Below, one piece after another: positions 6,325 through 8,907 of a DNA stretch of 8,907 nucleotides (position 1 is its first letter; every line of letters starts with the position of its first letter). The stretch is from NCBI GenBank assembly GCA_030150085.1, contig JASLGJ010000393.1:1-8907 (forward strand). Direction: 5' to 3'. The stretch comes from Candidatus Elarobacter sp. Lineage in GTDB: Bacteria > Vulcanimicrobiota > Vulcanimicrobiia > Vulcanimicrobiales > Vulcanimicrobiaceae. The notes under the pieces are model-generated. The model was not told where the DNA came from. It did not search any database and saw nothing but the letters and a program-made list of their open reading frames with translations. A program made the translations under genes and the position numbers.

Positions 6325-6471
6325 CGCACGTTACCTTACTCTCTGCTGACCAATCACGGAGTCCGTCGCGCAAGCGGCGGAGCGGGGGACGACCCAGGAT
6401 TGGGGTGAACGCGCCGGTCGGCGCGCGGGCGATTCTTCCGCCCGAACCCGTCAACTAACCCCGTACGTGTT
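6325..6471 (+). ncRNA. c-di-AMP riboswitch (ydaO/yuaA class)
   Basis: The conserved core of the ydaO/yuaA class is readable in order. CUCUGCUGACC (6341-6351) comes first. A 7-bp stem with a GCAA tetraloop follows (6363-6369 with 6374-6380), then GGGGGAC..ACCCA (6384-6396), GGGGUGAA (6402-6409), a stem 6410-6415/6420-6425, and a stem 6427-6431/6439-6443 with a 7-base loop. The signature ACCCGUCAACUAACCCCGUA (6446-6465) closes the core. The outer P1 helix is GCACGU (6326-6331) with ACGUGU (6465-6470). GGGGU (6402-6406) can pair with ACCCC (6458-6462), matching the class pseudoknot. Known members bind c-di-AMP and usually switch genes off, often cell-wall hydrolases, as here. P1 ends only 5 nt before the Shine-Dalgarno of the next gene, and no terminator hairpin fits between, so control is probably translational. 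The 5' boundary is approximate. Confidence 0.92.
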
Positions 6472-6475
6472 GAAG

Positions 6476-6481
6476 AAGGAG
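6476..6481 (+). promoter_or_regulatory. Shine-Dalgarno AAGGAG of the NlpC/P60 gene
   Basis: AAGGAG lies 5 nt before the TTG start at 6487 and 5 nt after the riboswitch P1 helix. It decides the start codon and is the likely point of riboswitch control. GAAGAA (6472-6477), which runs into it, is complementary to UUCUUC in the riboswitch loop at 6433-6438. Confidence 0.75.
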
Positions 6482-6486
6482 CAGTT

Positions 6487-7146
6487 TTGCACCGTTTCCT
6501 CACCACTGGGCTCGCGCTTTGCGTTCTGACGGCCGGTCTGCCGCTCGTGGCAAGTGCGTCCGAGACCGTCGAGCTCTCCGCTCCGGCCGCCAGCGCGACC
6601 GTCGTAGCCGGGAGCGACGTCGCGGCACCGACCGACGGCGCCGACCTCGCGATGTGGAACGCCTCGCCCGCCAAGGCTGAAGGCTCCACCACCTCGGCCC
6701 CGGCCGCCGTGCCGCCGGCCCGCCTGGCCAAGATGCTCCACGTGCAGCGCTTCGCGACCGGCATCGCCGCCCGCGGCGCCGCGATGGCCTCGAACCTGAC
6801 CCACAACGCGCTCAAGTTCCTGGGCGTCCCCTATGCCTTCGGCGGCACCTCGGCCTACGGGTTCGACTGCTCGGGCTACGTCCAGCACGTCTTCGCCATG
6901 ATGGGCATGCACCTGCCGCGCACCGCCGACGCCCAGTACGACGTCGCCCGCCGCATCGTCGGCGCGCCCCAGGCGGGCGACCTGGTGTTCTTCCACACCT
7001 ACGCCGCGGGCGTCTCGCACGTCGGCATCTCGCTGGGCAACGGCCGCTTCGTGCACGCCTCGTCCAGCCACGGCGTGACCGTCTCGAGCCTGAGCGACTC
7101 CTACTGGGGCCCGCGCTACCTGGGAGCCAAGCGCGTCGTCAACTAG
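6487..7146 (+). CDS. Secreted NlpC/P60-family peptidoglycan hydrolase
   Basis: A 219-residue exported protein: Sec signal peptide at 1-25 (MHRFLTTGLALCVL..., likely cut after ASA near residue 25), a low-complexity Ala/Ser/Thr/Pro linker (about 26-78), a short helical segment, and a C-terminal NlpC/P60 domain (about 104-219). The cysteine-peptidase triad is visible: Cys128 in FDCSGYVQ, His178 in SHVGI, and His190 in FVHASS as the third residue. PYAFGG (115-120) and GDLVFF (164-169) are also typical. Such enzymes cut peptide stems of peptidoglycan, commonly at gamma-D-Glu to meso-diaminopimelate bonds; the exact bond cannot be told here. The start is a TTG with a strong AAGGAG site. The c-di-AMP riboswitch directly upstream predicts that high c-di-AMP lowers its expression. 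It follows the cdaA-cdaR-glmM operon on the same strand. Confidence 0.93.
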   Translation: MHRFLTTGLALCVLTAGLPLVASASETVELSAPAASATVVAGSDVAAPTDGADLAMWNASPAKAEGSTTSAPAAVPPARLAKMLHVQRFATGIAARGAAMASNLTHNALKFLGVPYAFGGTSAYGFDCSGYVQHVFAMMGMHLPRTADAQYDVARRIVGAPQAGDLVFFHTYAAGVSHVGISLGNGRFVHASSSHGVTVSSLSDSYWGPRYLGAKRVVN

Positions 7147-7152
7147 GACCGG

Positions 7153-7167
7153 CGCGGCTGCGCCGCG
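7153..7167 (+). terminator. Short GC hairpin after the NlpC/P60 gene
   Basis: A 6-bp stem CGCGGC/GCCGCG with a TGC loop lies 7 bp after the stop. It is not followed by a U run, so it may be only a weak or Rho-assisted stop, or a 3'-end stabiliser. Read-through into the next gene is plausible. Confidence 0.25.
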
Positions 7168-7183
7168 TCTCCGCTAGCCGACC

Positions 7184-7582
7184 GTGACCTCGGGACCCGA
7201 CGATGGCGAGTCTCCGGCGCTGCGCGCCGCGAACGCCTACCTGGTGTGGCCGCTGGCGGCGCTGGACCTGTTCCGCGAGCCCTCCGACGCGACCGCCTGG
7301 TCGCGTCTGCACGCCCGCCAGGCCTTCGTCTACGGGATCGCGACCACGCTGGCGTACTTCGTGCTGCTCGCCCTGCCGCTGCTCGCGGTGATCGCGATCC
7401 CGAACGTCTCGACCGGGGCGGTGCTGGCGCTCTACGCGCTCGGCGTCCTGGCCGACCTGGCGGGCGCGGTCACCTGGCTGCTGCTCTCGCTGCGCTACCG
7501 GGCCCGGGCGGCGCGGGGCGACCTGTTCGCGATTCCCCTGGTCACGCCGGTGGCGGACCGGCTGTTCCGGCTGGAGCGCTGA
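7184..7582 (+). CDS. Small integral membrane protein, DUF4870/Tic20-like
   Basis: A 132-residue protein with an N-terminal hydrophilic stretch, a short hydrophobic segment (about 16-29), and two clear membrane helices (about 47-72 and 79-104) ending in a basic RYRARAARG. HARQAFVYG (43-51) between the first and second hydrophobic parts resembles the HAxQA motif of DUF4870/Tic20-like membrane proteins, and FAIPLVTPVADRLF (115-128) resembles their amphipathic end. Function of that group in bacteria is unknown. The start used is a GTG at 7184, with no ribosome site, so it is uncertain. The gene lies 37 nt after the riboswitch-controlled NlpC/P60 gene on the same strand and may share its transcript, with only a weak hairpin between them. 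tRNA-Gln follows 55 bp later. Confidence 0.72.
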   Translation: MTSGPDDGESPALRAANAYLVWPLAALDLFREPSDATAWSRLHARQAFVYGIATTLAYFVLLALPLLAVIAIPNVSTGAVLALYALGVLADLAGAVTWLLLSLRYRARAARGDLFAIPLVTPVADRLFRLER

Positions 7583-7637
7583 GGGCCCGCGCCTAAGGGG
7601 ATGCGGGGCGGCGCGCCGAAGGGCGGTCGCCGCACGT

Positions 7638-7709
7638 TGGGGCGTAGCCAAGTGGTAAGGCAGGGGACTTTGACTCCCCCATGCGTTGGTTCGAATCCAT
7701 CCGCCCCAG
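7638..7709 (+). tRNA. tRNA-Gln (anticodon UUG)
   Basis: A 72-nt cloverleaf: acceptor UGGGGCG (7638-7644) with CGCCCCA (7702-7708) and discriminator G7709; D stem GCC/GGC (7647-7649, 7659-7661); anticodon stem GGGGA/UCCCC (7663-7667, 7675-7679) with loop CUUUGAC, so the anticodon is UUG (7670-7672), reading CAA and CAG. The T arm GUUGG-UUCGAAU-CCAUC (7685-7701) has one U-U mismatch (7686 with 7700) where a U-A pair would be normal. CCA is not encoded. The acceptor's weak U-A first pair is typical of bacterial tRNA-Gln. Confidence 0.96.
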
Positions 7710-7743
7710 AAGTGTCACAGGAAGCGGCGCGACCATCCGCAAG

Positions 7744-8115
7744 ATGCCGCTGATGCCGCCGCCTCCACGCCCGCTCGCGCCGGCGCTCGCGCACGTGCTG
7801 GACGCGTTCGCGCGCGGGACGCTGGCCGAGGCCGTCGCCTCGTTCGCCCCCGATGCTCGCTACCAGGAGGCGCGCAAGCCGGCGCTCGTGGGACGGGACG
7901 CGCTCGCCGCCCACTTCGCGCGCTTCGCCGCGGCCGGGCCGGACTGGCGCTTCGTGGTGGACGACGTGATCGCTCAACCCGGCAAAGCATGTGTGATATA
8001 CCGCTTCGGAGTGTCCGAAGGCCAAGGCGAGCCGGTGCGCGAACGCGCCGGGTGCGCGACCGTCCGCCTAGACGGCAGCGGACTGATCGCCGAGTGGCGG
8101 GAGTACGAGACCTGA
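7744..8115 (+). CDS. SnoaL/NTF2-like domain protein
   Basis: A 123-residue soluble protein with the SnoaL/NTF2-like pattern: an N-terminal helix (about 12-25, ALAHVLDAFARG), FAPDARYQE (34-42), a GRDALAAHFARF helix (50-61), then strands DWRFVVDDVIAQPG, KACVIYRFGVSEG and GCATVRLDGSGLIAEWREYE (about 67-122). This cone-shaped fold serves as small-molecule enzyme, binding protein or subunit in many unrelated pathways, so no reaction can be assigned. The frame is open back into the tRNA, so the true start lies after it. ATG 7744 is chosen, with ATG 7753 as an alternative after the proline run. No good ribosome site is visible. The TGA stop overlaps the ATG of the STAS gene by one base (TGATG), indicating coupled translation of the pair. 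Confidence 0.82.
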   Translation: MPLMPPPPRPLAPALAHVLDAFARGTLAEAVASFAPDARYQEARKPALVGRDALAAHFARFAAAGPDWRFVVDDVIAQPGKACVIYRFGVSEGQGEPVRERAGCATVRLDGSGLIAEWREYET

Positions 8116-8507
8116 TGAACGTCAACGGAAGCACGCAGCACCACACGCACGAAGACCTCTCGATTCACATTCACGTGGTGGAAGGCTTGCACGTGTTCGA
8201 GCTGACCGGATCGCTCGACATCGCGACGTCGCCGGCGGTGCGCGCCGCGCTGACGAACGCCTCGGAGCAGGGCGACCACCGCCTGATCGTCGACCTCACC
8301 AAGGTCGACTTCCTCGACTCGACCGGGCTGGGCGCGCTGATCGGCGGCCAGCGCCGAGCCAAGGAGTTCGACGGCGAGATCCGCCTCGTCGCCAAGGAGG
8401 GCCAGATCCTCCGCCTGCTCCGCATCACCGGCCTGCTCAAGGTCTTCGCGGTCTACCCGACCCTTGAGGACGCCCTCAAGGACGGGGCTCGGGTCGGCGA
8501 TCTGTAG
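8115..8507 (+). CDS. STAS-domain anti-sigma factor antagonist
   Basis: A 130-residue protein with a His-rich N-terminal extension (QHHTHEDLSIHIH, 8-20) and a STAS domain of the SpoIIAA/RsbV kind (about 15-125). The hallmarks are VFELTGSLDIATSPAVR (27-43), LIVDLTKVDFLDSTGLGAL (57-75) with Ser69 as the residue normally phosphorylated by a partner kinase, and LRITGLLKVFAVYPTLEDAL (102-121). Such proteins bind an anti-sigma kinase (RsbW/SpoIIAB type) and thereby release a sigma factor. No partner kinase or sigma factor gene is in the window, so this may be an orphan or may act with distant partners. ATG 8115 overlaps the previous stop; a GGGAG at about 8099-8103 lies somewhat far upstream. Its 3' end overlaps the convergent glcF end by 32 nt. 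Confidence 0.92.
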   Translation: MNVNGSTQHHTHEDLSIHIHVVEGLHVFELTGSLDIATSPAVRAALTNASEQGDHRLIVDLTKVDFLDSTGLGALIGGQRRAKEFDGEIRLVAKEGQILRLLRITGLLKVFAVYPTLEDALKDGARVGDL

Positions 8508-8907
8508 CGGCTTCGCCCCGAGCCGCCGCGAGCGACCGATCCAGTAGCTCGATTACGTGTGCGACCGCGACGGTCTCACGACCGGCGCGGTCGAGGCCGT
8601 TGCGCATCTGGAGCGCGCAGCCGGGGTTGGCCGTCGCGACGACTTCCGGAGCGACCGCGGCGATGCGCTCGACCTTGCGGGCCTGCAGGCGCTGTGCCAT
8701 TGCGGGTTGCTGCAGGTTGTAGATGCCCGCGCTGCCGCAGCACAGCGACGACTCCTCCATCTCGCGCAGCTCGAGCCCGGGGATCGCTTGCAGCAGGCGC
8801 CGCGGCGCGGCGGTGATGCGCTGCGCGTGCGCGAGGTGGCAGGCGTCCTGGTAGGTCACCACCGCGTCCAGCCGGCCGAGCGCGCCCGCCGGCAAGCCCA
8901 GCTCGTC
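8476..8907 (-). CDS. glcF: Glycolate oxidase iron-sulfur subunit (GlcF), C-terminal part
   Basis: The C-terminal 143 residues of an iron-sulfur oxidoreductase subunit; the N-terminal part, with its 4Fe-4S ferredoxin motifs, lies beyond the window. It shows a cysteine-rich CCG domain: TYQDACHLAHAQRI, IPGLELREMEESSLCCGSAG with the CCG signature, IYNLQQPAMAQRLQARK, and NPGCALQMRNGL. This spacing and wording match GlcF, which with GlcD and GlcE oxidises glycolate to glyoxylate. The related lactate-utilisation subunit LutA is a less likely alternative because the CCGSAGIYN and NPGCALQ wording is typical of GlcF. The TGA stop lies inside the 3' end of the convergent STAS gene. The last 10 or so residues are charged and poorly conserved, and their codons are the overlap. 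Confidence 0.9.
   Translation of the reverse strand, partial: DELGLPAGALGRLDAVVTYQDACHLAHAQRITAAPRRLLQAIPGLELREMEESSLCCGSAGIYNLQQPAMAQRLQARKVERIAAVAPEVVATANPGCALQMRNGLDRAGRETVAVAHVIELLDRSLAAARGEAATDRRPEPRP
8486..8526. terminator. Dyad at the convergent STAS/glcF junction, possible terminator
   Basis: GGCTCGGG (8486-8493) can pair with CCCGAGCC (8517-8524), and alternatively GCGGCT (8507-8512) with AGCCGC (8521-8526). The dyad spans the STAS stop and the glcF tail. There is no U run on either strand, so a role in ending the two converging transcripts is only suggested by position. Confidence 0.3.

Noticed and set aside
6451..7071. Minus-strand frame opposite the NlpC/P60 gene and riboswitch end
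   Set aside because: Gly/Arg/His-rich shadow with no motif, covering a gene with an intact catalytic triad.
7681..7743. Extension of the SnoaL-like gene into the tRNA
   Set aside because: The codons before 7744 encode part of tRNA-Gln and its 3' flank, so the frame is open there only by chance.
1..8907. CRISPR array, insertion sequence, integrase attachment site or prophage
   Set aside because: No regularly spaced direct repeats, transposase or integrase genes, or tRNA-end duplications are seen. All main genes are housekeeping or common regulatory families.

Overview
The window is a GC-rich bacterial chromosome segment, dense with ordinary genes and with no sign of a mobile element, phage or CRISPR array. 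Of eleven gene starts visible, eight appear to use GTG or TTG, and most lack a clear Shine-Dalgarno sequence. The combination of very high GC, a c-di-AMP synthesis operon, a c-di-AMP riboswitch and a short Cys-containing lipoprotein suggests an uncultured lineage such as Eremiobacterota (WPS-2) or a neighbour. That placement is an impression from the gene set, not shown by the sequence.

Layout. (1) 2-1057: 3' part of priA, the replication restart helicase (+). (2) 1116-1652: a small predicted lipoprotein (+), converging on rpsT with a shared bidirectional terminator at 1674-1714. (3) 1734-2916: on the minus strand, rsgA followed by rpsT, a 30S-subunit assembly GTPase next to ribosomal protein S20. 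(4) 2932-6115: divergent from rsgA, a compact plus-strand operon of an unrecognised 109-residue protein, cdaA (diadenylate cyclase), cdaR (YbbR-domain partner) and glmM (phosphoglucosamine mutase). Junctions are a 4-nt overlap, a 35-nt overlap and a 10-nt gap. (5) 6116-6486: a long non-coding leader with several hairpins, ending in a c-di-AMP (ydaO/yuaA) riboswitch at about 6325-6471. (6) 6487-7582: a secreted NlpC/P60 cell-wall hydrolase directly under the riboswitch, then a small membrane protein resembling the DUF4870/Tic20 group. (7) 7638-7709: tRNA-Gln(UUG). (8) 7744-8507: a SnoaL/NTF2-like protein overlapping a STAS-domain anti-sigma factor antagonist. (9) 8476-8907: the C-terminal part of a glycolate-oxidase-type iron-sulfur subunit (GlcF) on the minus strand, running off the window.

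How it works together. CdaA makes c-di-AMP, CdaR is its usual membrane partner, and GlmM makes glucosamine-1-phosphate for peptidoglycan and is known in Firmicutes to bind and restrain CdaA. The next transcription unit is a peptidoglycan hydrolase whose mRNA leader is a c-di-AMP sensor. Signal production, cell-wall precursor supply and signal-controlled wall cleavage therefore sit side by side in about 4.2 kb. The two points most worth following are this compact circuit, including a possible loop-to-Shine-Dalgarno contact in the riboswitch, and the unrecognised small protein that opens the c-di-AMP operon.
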